64,000 bases of DNA from Oscillospiraceae bacterium. Lineage in GTDB: Bacteria; Bacillota; Clostridia; Oscillospirales; Ruminococcaceae. The notes under the pieces were generated by a model. It was not told the DNA's origin and did no database searches. It saw nothing but the letters and a program-made list of their open reading frames with translations. The stretch is from contig JAGALZ010000039.1 of assembly GCA_017848055.1 (NCBI GenBank), forward strand, positions 23,075-87,074, given 5' to 3'. The translations under genes and the position numbers were made by a program. Shown here piece by piece: positions 1 to 8,531 of the stretch. The first letter of the stretch is position 1, and every line of letters starts with the position of its first letter.

Positions 1-1668
1 GGCATACATAATTACCGTACCCTCGGCATTTCGTGCGGCTCTGCCTATTGTCTGGATAAGCGAGCTTTCCGAACGCAGAAAGCCTTCCTTATCCGCATCA
101 AGTATAGCTACGAGCGATACCTCAGGCAGGTCAAGTCCCTCTCTGAGAAGGTTAATTCCCACGAGGACATCAAACTCGCCCAGTCGCAAATCTCTTATGA
201 TTTCCATTCTCTCGATAGTATCGATGTCATGGTGCATATATCTTACCTTTACGCCGTAGCCCTTGAGGTACTCGGTAAGGTCTTCTGCCATTTTCTTTGT
301 AAGTGTAGTAACAAGCACACGCTGATTCTTTTCTACTCTCACGTTGATTTCAGAGAGCAAATCCTCTATCTGTCCCTGCGTCGGCTTAACCTCGATAAGC
401 GGGTCAAGAAGTCCTGTCGGACGGATAATCTGCTCTACAATCTGCTCCGAATGCTCTTTCTCGAAAGGACCGGGAGTTGCAGAAGTATATATAACCTGCG
501 AAATATGGTCATAGAACTCCTCAAACTTAAGAGGGCGATTATCAAATGCTGACGGCAGGCGGAAGCCGTAATCGACGAGAGTAGTTTTTCTTGCTCTGTC
601 GCCAGCAAACATAGCTCTTACCTGAGGAATGCTGACGTGCGACTCATCGACCAGCAGCAGGAAATCCTTCGGCAGGTGGTCAAGAAGAGTATACGGCTGA
701 GAACCTGCAGGTCGTCTTGATAGCACTCTTGAATAGTTCTCAATTCCGCTGCAGAACCCGACTTCCTCGAGCATTTCCATATCGTAGCTTGTACGCTGTC
801 TTATACGCTGGGCTTCGATGAGCATATCCCTCTCTTCGAAGTATTTTACCCTTTCCTCCATCTCCTGCCTGATTTCCTCAATCGCCTCGAGCATCTTATC
901 TCTGCCGACGATATAATGGCTTGCGGGGAAAATTGCAGCATGTGAAAGCTTTGCCGTAACCTCACCTGTTACGACGTTTATTGCACTTATTCTTTCGATT
1001 TCATCGCCGAAGAGCTCAACTCTTATCGCTTCTTCGGTTGCATTTGCGGGATAAATCTCAACGACATCTCCACGCACACGGAATTTGTTTCTTTCAAACG
1101 AAATATCGTTTCTTTCGTACTGTATTCCTGCGAGCTGGGCTATAAGGGTATCTCTGTCCTTAATCATACCCTCTCTTACAGAAACGACCATACTCTTGTA
1201 TTCCTCAGGGTCACCGAGGGAATATATGCAGGAAACAGACGCTACGATGATAACGTCACGTCTTTCAGCTACAGCGGTTGTAGCAGAGTGGCGCAGCTTA
1301 TCTATTTCGTCATTTATCGAGCTGTCCTTTTCGATGTAAACGTCCTTGCTCGGAATATATGCCTCAGGCTGGTAATAGTCATAATAGGATACGAAGTATT
1401 CCACGCAGTTGTTAGGGAAAAACTCCTTGAACTCAGTACAAAGCTGAGCTGCAAGGATTTTATTGTGTGCAAGCACAAGTGTTGGTCGGTTTACCCTTTC
1501 AATAACGTTTGCCATGGTAAAGGTTTTTCCTGAGCCTGTAACGCCCATAAGCGTCTGCTCACGCTTACCCTCTTTTATTCCTTCTACAAGCTTATCTACA
1601 GCTTGCTCCTGGTCGCCTGAAAGCTTATACTCAGAGACAAGCTCAAATTTATCAAGTATCTTTTTCAC
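1..1668 (-). CDS. uvrB: Excinuclease ABC subunit B, C-terminus cut by window edge
   Basis: This is the DNA-damage recognition helicase of nucleotide excision repair, which acts with UvrA and UvrC. About 556 codons are present; the family is usually about 660, so roughly 100 residues lie beyond position 1. Reading from the right the protein begins [19 protein letters not shown] and has the Walker A motif GVTGSGKT. Near the left edge it has the helicase motif VI block [12 protein letters not shown]. The start is GTG at 1666-1668, with an AAGGAG ribosome site at 1674-1679 that lies just downstream of the radC stop. The gap to radC is 15 bases, so radC-uvrB is probably one transcript. The identification is secure; only the end is missing. 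Confidence 0.97.
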   Translation of the reverse strand, partial: MKKILDKFELVSEYKLSGDQEQAVDKLVEGIKEGKREQTLMGVTGSGKTFTMANVIERVNRPTLVLAHNKILAAQLCTEFKEFFPNNCVEYFVSYYDYYQPEAYIPSKDVYIEKDSSINDEIDKLRHSATTAVAERRDVIIVASVSCIYSLGDPEEYKSMVVSVREGMIKDRDTLIAQLAGIQYERNDISFERNKFRVRGDVVEIYPANATEEAIRVELFGDEIERISAINVVTGEVTAKLSHAAIFPASHYIVGRDKMLEAIEEIRQEMEERVKYFEERDMLIEAQRIRQRTSYDMEMLEEVGFCSGIENYSRVLSRRPAGSQPYTLLDHLPKDFLLLVDESHVSIPQVRAMFAGDRARKTTLVDYGFRLPSAFDNRPLKFEEFYDHISQVIYTSATPGPFEKEHSEQIVEQIIRPTGLLDPLIEVKPTQGQIEDLLSEINVRVEKNQRVLVTTLTKKMAEDLTEYLKGYGVKVRYMHHDIDTIERMEIIRDLRLGEFDVLVGINLLREGLDLPEVSLVAILDADKEGFLRSESSLIQTIGRAARNAEGTVIMYA

Positions 1669-1683
1669 GGTTACTCCTTAGCT

Positions 1684-2370
1684 TTATTTATCAAGTATAC
1701 TCATATATCCACTCTGTCTCATAGAGGTAACGTCGCCGAAGCCCGACACGATAACGTGGTCAAGAAGAGTTATACCAAGCGGCTCTAATACCCTTTTGAA
1801 CATTCTTGTGGTAGTAATATCGTCGTCACTCGGAAGCGACAGTGCGGTAGGATGATTATGAGAAATTATAACAATTCGGCTGTTATGTTTAAGTGCGGTT
1901 TCAACAATCTTCAGAGGCTCGGGCTTTACAACATTTACATCGCCCTCACAAATCAGTTCACAGGATATCACATTGAATGTCTGCGTAAGACAAACGACCT
2001 TGAACTGCTCATTTCTCGCGCCCAGAAATTCATTTTTGAAATAGCTTTTAAGTTCATCATAATTGTCCATGCAAGCGGATTTAGGCTCTCTTGGGTATAG
2101 CTTCAGTATCAGCGGAATAAGCTTTAGTAATGTCGCTCCGTTTTCAGACAGATGCTTTGTTTCGGTAAGTGCTTCGACCGGTGCATTGAGGACACTGCCA
2201 AGTGAACCGAATCTGTTTAACAGCTCATGGGCAATTTCATTTGTATTGACTCTCGGCACGGCATAGAAAAGCAGCATCTCCAGAACCTCGTGCTCTGTAA
2301 ATGCTTCAATACCCGTTTTGAGAAACTTTTTTCGCATTCTTTCTCTGTGTCCCTCATGCAGATTCTTCAT
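1684..2370 (-). CDS. radC: RadC family JAB1/MPN-domain protein
   Basis: A 228-residue RadC/YeeS-family protein. Residues 1-90 form the helix-hairpin-helix-like N-terminal part, and the rest is a JAMM metalloprotease-like fold. The metal motif is visible as HNHP at 171-174, followed by SDDD at 181-184, which fits the JAMM pattern H-x-H-x7-S-x2-D. RadC was named for DNA repair, but its real activity is not settled. It is the promoter-proximal gene of a radC-uvrB unit, a link that at least agrees with a DNA role. Its own promoter is at 2400-2428. Confidence 0.95.
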   Translation of the reverse strand: MKNLHEGHRERMRKKFLKTGIEAFTEHEVLEMLLFYAVPRVNTNEIAHELLNRFGSLGSVLNAPVEALTETKHLSENGATLLKLIPLILKLYPREPKSACMDNYDELKSYFKNEFLGARNEQFKVVCLTQTFNVISCELICEGDVNVVKPEPLKIVETALKHNSRIVIISHNHPTALSLPSDDDITTTRMFKRVLEPLGITLLDHVIVSGFGDVTSMRQSGYMSILDK

Positions 2371-2399
2371 AAACTCACCGCCATTGAACTTATGTTCTC

Positions 2400-2428
2400 A
2401 TTATATCACAGCTATTTTAAATTGTAAA
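2400..2428 (-). promoter_or_regulatory. Sigma-A promoter of radC-uvrB
   Basis: On the minus strand a TTTACA -35 box (2423-2428) is followed after 17 bases by TATAAT (2400-2405), about 30 bases before the radC start. It is divergent from the promoter of the pseudouridine synthase gene. Confidence 0.75.
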
Positions 2429-2449
2429 GAACATTTATGGATTAAGGGG

Positions 2450-2478
2450 GTGATTTTTCTGATAAAGTATGCTATAAT
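2450..2478 (+). promoter_or_regulatory. Probable promoter of the RluA-family gene
   Basis: TATAAT at 2473-2478 is a full -10 match. The -35 hexamer GTGATT at 2450-2455 is weak, with a 17-base spacer. Confidence 0.5.
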
Positions 2479-2519
2479 CTGTTTTAGAACAAATCTTATC
2501 TGAAACGGGAGAAAAGTTT

Positions 2520-3479
2520 ATGAGAAGCTTTACGATAGGTAAAAACGACGCAGGTCAGCGACTTGATAAATTCCTTGAAAAATCGATGCCGCTGCTTCCG
2601 AAAAATCTTATGTACAAATACATCAGACTCAAAAGAATAAAGCTCAATCGCAAGAGATGCGAGATTTCAACAAGACTTTGTGAGGGTGATGTTCTCGAGC
2701 TTTACATAAACGACGAATTCTTTGATAAAAAAGGCTCTGACAAGCCATTTCTTTCGGCTCCTAAATCCCTTGAGATAGTTTATGAAGATGAAAATATAAT
2801 GCTTCTTTACAAAAAGGTCGGGCTTGTTGTTCACGATGATGAATCCGGCGGTTATGACACACTCATAAACAGAGTGCTTCATTATCTTTACGACAAAGGT
2901 GAATACTCGCCCGAAAACGAGCTTTCGTTTACTCCTTCGCTTTGCAACAGACTTGACCGCAACACCGAGGGCATCGTTATCTGTGCAAAGACAGCCGAGG
3001 CACTTCGTATAATGAATCAGAAAATCAAAGACCGAGAGCTTTCGAAAAAGTATCTGTGTGTTACAATAGGCGTTCCCTCTCCTAAAGAACAGACAGCAAC
3101 TGCCTATCTTGAAAAGAATGAGCAGACAAAGACTGTGAAGATTTCCTCACACAAGACAGAACGCAACAAAACTATAATAACCAAATACCGAGTGCTTCAG
3201 GAAAAAGGCAGGCTTGCGCTTCTGGAAGTCGACCTCATTACGGGAAGAACTCATCAGATAAGAGCACACCTGGCATACCTCGGTTATCCGCTTCTTGGCG
3301 ACGGAAAATATGGTTCTAACGCTGACAACAGACAGTACGGTGTAAAGACTCAGGCACTTTGTTCTCACAGCCTTTCATTTGATTTCAAGACAGACGCAGG
3401 CGTGCTTTCCTACCTTGACGGCAAAACCTTCTCAGTTGATTCGCCATGGTTTGTGAGAGAGTTTTTCGACAGTATTTGA
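2520..3479 (+). CDS. RluA-family pseudouridine synthase
   Basis: A 319-residue enzyme that isomerises uridine to pseudouridine in rRNA or tRNA. An S4-like RNA-binding region sits at about 10-60 (GQRLDKFLEK). The catalytic motif is NRLDRNTEG with the presumed nucleophile Asp146. The family block GRTHQIRAHLAYLGYPLLGD is present further on. The length is normal for RluA/RluC/RluD proteins, but the exact target uridine cannot be read from the sequence. It is transcribed alone, in the opposite direction to radC; a new promoter precedes the next gene. Confidence 0.93.
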   Translation: MRSFTIGKNDAGQRLDKFLEKSMPLLPKNLMYKYIRLKRIKLNRKRCEISTRLCEGDVLELYINDEFFDKKGSDKPFLSAPKSLEIVYEDENIMLLYKKVGLVVHDDESGGYDTLINRVLHYLYDKGEYSPENELSFTPSLCNRLDRNTEGIVICAKTAEALRIMNQKIKDRELSKKYLCVTIGVPSPKEQTATAYLEKNEQTKTVKISSHKTERNKTIITKYRVLQEKGRLALLEVDLITGRTHQIRAHLAYLGYPLLGDGKYGSNADNRQYGVKTQALCSHSLSFDFKTDAGVLSYLDGKTFSVDSPWFVREFFDSI

Positions 3480-3508
3480 CATTTTGCATTAAATTTCGTC
3501 ATTAGCAC

Positions 3509-3537
3509 TTGTAATTTTTATCGAAATGTGTTATAAT
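3509..3537 (+). promoter_or_regulatory. Promoter of the PHP-TSCPD pair
   Basis: TTGTAA (3509-3514), a 17-base spacer and TATAAT (3532-3537) lie 60 bases before the PHP gene start. Confidence 0.75.
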
Positions 3538-3596
3538 AATTAAGTCATTTAATTGTCGGGGAGTTTTGCTTCTTGACAGAATGGAGGTTACAGCAG

Positions 3597-4442
3597 ATGA
3601 TTGGTGATTTACACTGTCATACAACCCTTTCCGATGGTTCTCTCGGAATTGAAGAAATCATAGTTCAGTCAAAGCGTATGGGGCTTGACGTACTTGCAAT
3701 CACAGACCATGATACGCTTTCTTCTTCACAGAGAGCACAGATTCTTGGTGAAAGATACGGTGTGACGATTATCCCTGCCGTGGAGCTTTCCGCTTGGGAT
3801 AAAAAAAGAAATTGCAGAGTTCACATACTTTGCTATGCACCGCAAAAGCCTGACAGACTTGAGGGGCTTTGCCTTAAGTCGTGTGAAATAAGAAAAGCTT
3901 GCTCTAACGATATGATTGCCAAGGTAATGGAGCTTTATCCTATCACACCTGAGGCTGTACTTAAATACACAAAAAGCTGTAAGAGCCTTTTCAAGCAGCA
4001 TATTATGCGTGCGCTTGTAAACTATGGCTATGCAACCTCTTTCTACGGTGAGCTTAATCACAAGCTTTTTAACCGTGAAAACGGAACCTGTCTTGTTACA
4101 AGAGAATATCCGGATGTAAATTTTGTTCTTGACCTTATCCATTCTGCAAGAGGTATTGCAGTTATGGCACACCCTTACATGTTTGACAGCGTAGAGCTTC
4201 TCAAAGAACTTTGCGAGGCAGGCAAAATTGACGGCATTGAGGCATATCACTACACTGCTGACACTGAAGAAAAGAAGCAGGAGCTTCTGGATATTGCGCA
4301 AAAATATAATCTTATCGTAACCGGTGGTTCGGACTTCCACGGTCTTTACAACGAGCAGCCTACCTACATCGGAAGCCGCACAACCGATGACGAAAATCTT
4401 GAAAAGATATTCAAGGCTATTGCGGCAAATCAGAAAAAATAG
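3597..4442 (+). CDS. PHP-domain metal-dependent phosphoesterase
   Basis: A 281-residue stand-alone PHP protein (COG0613/TrpH-YciV type). Family members hydrolyse 3',5'-nucleoside bisphosphates or act as 5'-3' exoribonucleases. The start motif GDLHCHTTLSDG, the AITDHDT motif and the C-terminal GGSDFHG motif supply the usual metal-binding His and Asp residues. A longer frame from a TTG at 3573 exists. The ATG at 3597 is preferred because GGAGG at 3583-3587 sits nine bases upstream of it and the PHP motif begins at once. It is followed after 11 bases by the TSCPD gene, suggesting co-transcription. Confidence 0.9.
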   Translation: MIGDLHCHTTLSDGSLGIEEIIVQSKRMGLDVLAITDHDTLSSSQRAQILGERYGVTIIPAVELSAWDKKRNCRVHILCYAPQKPDRLEGLCLKSCEIRKACSNDMIAKVMELYPITPEAVLKYTKSCKSLFKQHIMRALVNYGYATSFYGELNHKLFNRENGTCLVTREYPDVNFVLDLIHSARGIAVMAHPYMFDSVELLKELCEAGKIDGIEAYHYTADTEEKKQELLDIAQKYNLIVTGGSDFHGLYNEQPTYIGSRTTDDENLEKIFKAIAANQKK

Positions 4443-4453
4443 GAGTTTTAAAA

Positions 4454-4696
4454 ATGAAGTACAGCTACTCTCCAAGGGGCGTTTGCTCACAGAGAATCGA
4501 TATTGAAGTTGAGGACGGAATTGTTACCGACGTTAAGTTTTTAGGCGGATGTAACGGAAACCTCAAGGGCATCGGCTCACTCGTCAAGGGAATGAAGGTC
4601 GAGGATGTAATCGCAAGACTTGAAGGAACTACCTGCGGTTTCAAGAAAACCTCCTGCCCTGACCAGCTCGCCCAGGCACTGAAAAAAGCGTTATAA
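4454..4696 (+). CDS. TSCPD domain protein (TIGR03905-like)
   Basis: An 80-residue protein made almost entirely of a TSCPD domain, named after the conserved motif read here as TSCPDQLAQAL at the C-terminus. A second conserved segment, FLGGCNGNLKGI, lies mid-protein. The same domain occurs at the end of some class II ribonucleotide reductases, but the function of the free-standing form is unknown. Three cysteines (in VCSQR, GGCNG and TSCPD) and CGFKK suggest a metal or redox role, which is only an inference. It is the last gene of the unit that starts with the PHP gene. Confidence 0.88.
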   Translation: MKYSYSPRGVCSQRIDIEVEDGIVTDVKFLGGCNGNLKGIGSLVKGMKVEDVIARLEGTTCGFKKTSCPDQLAQALKKAL

Positions 4697-4702
4697 ATAG
4701 AA

Positions 4703-4740
4703 AATCCCGAAGGACAAAATCCTTCGGGATTATATTTTTG
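4703..4740. terminator. Bidirectional rho-independent terminator
   Basis: A perfect 12-bp stem (4703-4714 with 4720-4731) is followed by TATATTTTT. It lies between the convergent TSCPD gene and the carboxyltransferase operon, and the minus-strand side is also followed by T/A-rich sequence. Confidence 0.85.
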
Positions 4741-4741
4741 A

Positions 4742-6136
4742 TTAGAGAGGCATTACCTTTTTGTCAAGGTCAGCGTGCTTGTCGATACCGAATCTCTCGT
4801 TTCTTCTCTGCTCGAAGAACTTTGGAGCAACCTTCGGGAACATAGCATATGTGAGGACATCCTCTTCCTGCTGGCACCACTCTGAGCATTCCTGCTTCAT
4901 CTTCTCAAACTCTGGCTGGAGAAGGTCTGCAGGGCGGCAAGTGATAGCTTCCTCGTCGCCGAGAATCTGCTTCTTGAACTCTTCGCTGATTTCAACAGGA
5001 GTCTTGCCGTACTCACCCTTTACCATACCCTTGAATTCCTTGGTAACGGTCTTGTATCTCTCACCCATAATTACGTTGAACACAGCCTGTGTACCAACAA
5101 TCTGGGAAGTAGGAGTTACGAGCGGTGGGTAGCCTGAATCCTTACGAACTCTTGGAACCTCCTGGAGAACAGCGTCGAGCTGGTCTTCCTTACCAGCCTG
5201 CTTGAGCTGTGAGAGAAGGTTGGAGAGCATTCCGCCGGGAACCTGGTAAAGGAGTGCGTTTGTATCAGTAGCAAGCATTGATGGGTCGAGAAGACCTGCA
5301 TCAATATACTTCTTGCGGAGTCCCATAAAGTAATTTCTCAGCTCACTGAGTGCAACAAGGTCAATTCCTGTGTCGTACTCTGTGCCCTGGAAGGTAGCAA
5401 CGATGGACTCAGTTGGTGCATGTGAAGTACCCAGAGCAAGTGGTGACATAGCGGTATCCACGATATCAACGCCTGCTTCAACTGCCTTTACGATACACAT
5501 GGAAGCAAGTCCTGATGTAGCGTGAGTATGGAGCTGGATTGGGATATTAACAGCAGCCTTGAGGTCCTTAACGAGTGCACCTGTTTCATAAGGTGTCAGA
5601 AGGGCAGCCATATCCTTGATACAGATAGAGTCTGCACCTGCACTTTCGATACGCTTAGCGTAATCTACATAGTAATCGTGTGTGAACACCTCACCTGTTG
5701 TGTAGGAAATAGCAACCTGAGCGTGTCCGTTCTCCTTCTTGGCAGCCTTGATAGCTGTCTCGAGGTTACGAATATCGTTGAGTGCGTCGAAAATTCTGAT
5801 AATATCGATACCGTTTGCGATAGACTTCTGAACGAAATACTCAACAAGGTCATCTGCATAGTGGCGGTAGCCGAGCATATTCTGACCTCTGAAAAGCATC
5901 TGGAGCTTTGTGTTAGGCATTTCCTTTCTGATTGTTCTGAGTCTGTCCCATGGGTCTTCGTTCAAGAATCTGATGCAGGAGTCAAATGTAGCTCCTCCCC
6001 ATACCTCAGCGGAATGGAAGCCAATCTTATCCATCTGAGAGAGGATAGGAAGCATATCGCCGATAGGCATTCTTGTTGCAATAAGGGACTGATGTGCGTC
6101 ACGAAGGACGGTTTCGGTTATTTTAAGCTTAGCCAT
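4742..6136 (-). CDS. Oxaloacetate decarboxylase alpha / transcarboxylase 5S-type carboxyltransferase
   Basis: A 464-residue carboxyltransferase that moves a carboxyl group between oxaloacetate or pyruvate and biotin. The start MAKLKITETVLRDAHQSLIA and the segment LHTHATSG are typical of the OadA/pyruvate carboxylase B family; ICIKDMA carries the lysine that is carbamylated in the family. The protein ends after the conserved carboxylase domain and has no biotinyl domain; that function is in the next gene. Transcription runs 12S-like gene, biotin carrier, then this gene, with 24- and 36-base gaps. No membrane beta subunit (OadB) is nearby. Alternatives are a decarboxylase alpha subunit or pyruvate carboxylase subunit B. 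Confidence 0.93.
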   Translation of the reverse strand: MAKLKITETVLRDAHQSLIATRMPIGDMLPILSQMDKIGFHSAEVWGGATFDSCIRFLNEDPWDRLRTIRKEMPNTKLQMLFRGQNMLGYRHYADDLVEYFVQKSIANGIDIIRIFDALNDIRNLETAIKAAKKENGHAQVAISYTTGEVFTHDYYVDYAKRIESAGADSICIKDMAALLTPYETGALVKDLKAAVNIPIQLHTHATSGLASMCIVKAVEAGVDIVDTAMSPLALGTSHAPTESIVATFQGTEYDTGIDLVALSELRNYFMGLRKKYIDAGLLDPSMLATDTNALLYQVPGGMLSNLLSQLKQAGKEDQLDAVLQEVPRVRKDSGYPPLVTPTSQIVGTQAVFNVIMGERYKTVTKEFKGMVKGEYGKTPVEISEEFKKQILGDEEAITCRPADLLQPEFEKMKQECSEWCQQEEDVLTYAMFPKVAPKFFEQRRNERFGIDKHADLDKKVMPL

Positions 6137-6172
6137 CTTTTTTGTCCTTTCAAATGAAATCTAGAATTACGA

Positions 6173-6541
6173 TTAGCCAACAACTACGAGAACTGCGCCT
6201 GTTTCAACAGATGAGCCCTTTGTTGTGTTGATGCTGAGAACCTTACCATCGCAGGTAGAGTTAACGTCGTTTTCCATCTTCATAGCCTCGAGAACAACGA
6301 GAGCCTGACCATTCTTAACTGTGTCACCAACTGCAACCTTGATATCGAGGATTGTACCAGGCATTGGAGCTGTAATCTTTGTGCCCTCTGCTACAGGAGC
6401 CGGCGCTGCTGCAGGTGCAGGAGCTGCAGGTGCTGCTACAGGAGCTGCAACCGGTGCTGCTGTCATTGGAGCGTCTGCGCCGATTTCTTCTACTGCTACG
6501 TCGTATGCCTTGCCGTTTACTGTGATATTATATCTTTTCAT
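6173..6541 (-). CDS. Biotin carboxyl carrier protein
   Basis: A 122-residue carrier with a short N-terminal beta region, an Ala/Pro-rich flexible linker at about 30-52 and a C-terminal biotinyl domain. The biotinylation motif is EAMKMEND, with the modified lysine in the middle. It carries carboxyl groups between the two flanking carboxyltransferases. A longer frame from TTG at 6556 is unlikely, because GGAGG lies inside that extension and is correctly spaced from the ATG at 6541. Size and linker resemble the 1.3S transcarboxylase subunit and the gamma/biotin subunits of sodium-pump decarboxylases. Confidence 0.93.
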   Translation of the reverse strand: MKRYNITVNGKAYDVAVEEIGADAPMTAAPVAAPVAAPAAPAPAAAPAPVAEGTKITAPMPGTILDIKVAVGDTVKNGQALVVLEAMKMENDVNSTCDGKVLSINTTKGSSVETGAVLVVVG

Positions 6542-6565
6542 CTTGAATTCCTCCAATAGATTAAA

Positions 6566-7900
6566 TTACATAGGAATGTTGCTGTGCTTCTTAGGAAGTC
6601 TGGAAATACGCTTACCTGCCATAATATCGAGTGCTCCGATAAGTGTAGTTCTCAAATCTGCAGGCTCTACAACTGCCTCGATGCTGCCGTACTCAGCTGC
6701 ATTCTTGGCACTTGCCTTACCGATACTGTACTCTGTAGCGAGGGCAAGTCTTGTAGCCTCAGTATTTTCAGCACCCTTGAGTGCGTCATGATTGAGCACT
6801 TCAACAGCTGTAAGGGGAGCAACAGGAGAAATAACTGCCTTTGGAAGAGCGAATGTCATATCAGCGTTTGCATTCTTACCTGCAAGTGCGATATAAGCTG
6901 CACCGTAAGCCTTACCTGTTACTACAGAAAGCTTGATTGTTGTTGCCTCTGCGTAAGCGTGAGCAAGCTTAGCCATATTCTTTACTGCGCCGCTGATTTC
7001 GGTATCATCCGATGTATCAAAGCCCTCTGTATTTACGAGAGTGATTACAGGAATAGCGAAAGCGTCACAGGTTCTTACAAATCTTGCAAGCTTAGAGCAA
7101 TCATCAGCTGTAAGCTTTGCATCCTTAGTGTCAGTACCGCAGATGCCGACTGTAGAACCGCCGATTGTACCGAGTGCTGTGTAAGCAGCGTCACCGTACT
7201 GAGCGTAGAGCTCTGTAAGGCTGCCTGCATCGCAGATAGCAGCTGCCTGTTCAGGAACGTTAGCACCGAAGCTTTCAGCAGACTGCTCATATTCGTACAT
7301 TGGTACAGGTGAGAGATTGTTCTGCGGAAGCTTTGTGAGGATATCCTTAGCAAGCTTAACTGCGTCCTCGTCATTGTCAGCGATTGCAGAAACGATACCG
7401 TTCTTAGCGGCATTTGCTGCAAGGTTTGAAACCTTTGAGTTAGGTGTTACGAAAATTTCAGCGTCATTTGAAGCTACAACGAAATCAGCACAAGCTGCCA
7501 TCATTGCGCTGCATCCTGCGCATACACCTGCAACTACGGAAATCTGCGGAACTACACCTGAGAGGTTTGAAGCCCACATAAGAAGCTCTCCGTAAGCATC
7601 CATTGCGCCGAAGCCGTCATTGACATCTGCACCGCAGGAATCATAGATTCCAACAACAGGCACGCCTGTTCTTGAAGCAAGGTCATAAACTCTTGCGATC
7701 TTTGCAGCGTGAGTTTTGTTAAGAGCACCGCTGTTTACGCTAACGTCCTGAGAAAAAGCATAAACAGGATTACCTTCGACATATCCGTATGCAGTAATAA
7801 CTCCGCTGAGGTCGTCGCCTGCCTTAGTCATTGCGCCGAGCTCTGTGAACTCCCCGTTATCAAACAAATATGCCAGTCTTTGTCTTGCTGTATCAGACAT
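6566..7900 (-). CDS. Acyl-CoA carboxyltransferase (12S/MmdA-like)
   Basis: A 444-residue crotonase-fold carboxyl transferase domain protein. The N-terminus (ARQRLAYLFDNGEFTELGAM) and the segments VYAFSQDVSVNSGALNKTHA and GVPVVGIYDSCGADVNDGF match the family that handles acetyl-, propionyl- or methylmalonyl-CoA. It is shorter than the usual 500-520 residues and several family motifs are loosened, so substrate preference is uncertain. As first gene of the operon with a biotin carrier and a 5S-type partner it could complete a transcarboxylase. No biotin carboxylase gene is in the window. The promoter is at 7982-8010. Confidence 0.85.
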   Translation of the reverse strand: MSDTARQRLAYLFDNGEFTELGAMTKAGDDLSGVITAYGYVEGNPVYAFSQDVSVNSGALNKTHAAKIARVYDLASRTGVPVVGIYDSCGADVNDGFGAMDAYGELLMWASNLSGVVPQISVVAGVCAGCSAMMAACADFVVASNDAEIFVTPNSKVSNLAANAAKNGIVSAIADNDEDAVKLAKDILTKLPQNNLSPVPMYEYEQSAESFGANVPEQAAAICDAGSLTELYAQYGDAAYTALGTIGGSTVGICGTDTKDAKLTADDCSKLARFVRTCDAFAIPVITLVNTEGFDTSDDTEISGAVKNMAKLAHAYAEATTIKLSVVTGKAYGAAYIALAGKNANADMTFALPKAVISPVAPLTAVEVLNHDALKGAENTEATRLALATEYSIGKASAKNAAEYGSIEAVVEPADLRTTLIGALDIMAGKRISRLPKKHSNIPM

Positions 7901-7981
7901 ATAGTATCCTCCATTCGAACTAATTTAGACAAGAAAACGGTGTGTAAATCGTTTTCGTCAAGTCACAACTATACAAATATC

Positions 7982-8010
7982 ATTATACTATTTTTTGTAA
8001 TACTTCGCAA
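7982..8010 (-). promoter_or_regulatory. Promoter of the carboxyltransferase operon
   Basis: Minus-strand TTGCGA (8005-8010), 17 bases and TATAAT (7982-7987). The leader downstream contains an inverted repeat (AAAACG ... CGTTTT, 7934-7955) that could be a hairpin or operator. Confidence 0.65.
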
Positions 8011-8098
8011 GTATAAATTTTCAATTGACGCGACTTTTTACGTTTCGCACAATTTTCGTTACCATTTTAGGGCATACACCACAAATCACACAAAACAA

Positions 8099-8128
8099 AA
8101 AGGAAGGGTTATTTTATCCCCTTCCCTT
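8099..8128 (-). terminator. Terminator of the GNAT-like gene unit
   Basis: On the minus strand GGAAGGG-type arms (about 8102-8108 and 8119-8125) form a GC-rich hairpin followed by TTTTT, just after the stop at 8145. Confidence 0.65.
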
Positions 8129-8144
8129 TGCTTTTTCTGACTGT

Positions 8145-8525
8145 TTACGAGCCGCATTTACAATGCTTGCAGCCATCGAGAACATCACTTATTTTATCGA
8201 GTCTGAGGCTGTCATCCTTGACAAATCCAAGCTTTGTGCACTCGTTTTTAATTGATTCCGAGAATCTTGCCTTATCGATTCCTCTCATATAAACAAGGAA
8301 CAGAATGCTTCTGATAATACCGTCGAGCAGAAGAATATCGTCATTCCATTCACAGTAGTCTATCACGACTTCGCCGTTTTCAAAATCCATGTGGTATATT
8401 CCTATGCCGATAACAGCGTCATTATCCGTTGCTTCCACAACACTCGGAAAGCTGTCTTCGAGTCCTAAACCGGCAATCTTCTCACTATAAAGTTCAATAT
8501 TTCTTGTCTGTAAAATCTGAAGCAT
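8145..8525 (-). CDS. Small GNAT-like protein of unknown function
   Basis: A 126-residue protein not recognised with certainty. The order of elements (a beta-rich half with VIGIGIYHMDF and VVIDYCEW, a helix LLDGIIRSILFLVYMRGIDKA, then KLGFVKDD) recalls a compact GNAT acetyltransferase fold, without a clear acetyl-CoA P-loop. The C-terminus ends in CKHCKCGS, a three-cysteine one-histidine tail that could bind metal. It starts six bases after the stop of the rRNA pseudouridine synthase gene, so the two are very likely co-transcribed. Confidence 0.75.
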   Translation of the reverse strand: MLQILQTRNIELYSEKIAGLGLEDSFPSVVEATDNDAVIGIGIYHMDFENGEVVIDYCEWNDDILLLDGIIRSILFLVYMRGIDKARFSESIKNECTKLGFVKDDSLRLDKISDVLDGCKHCKCGS

Positions 8526-8531
8526 ACGGGC

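Noticed and set aside
3726..4490. 254-codon minus-strand frame over the PHP gene
   Set aside because: Antisense to clear PHP motifs; no start signal.
5522..6157. 211-codon plus-strand frame inside the carboxyltransferase gene
   Set aside because: Antisense shadow of a strongly conserved coding gene; no ribosome site and a low-sense composition.
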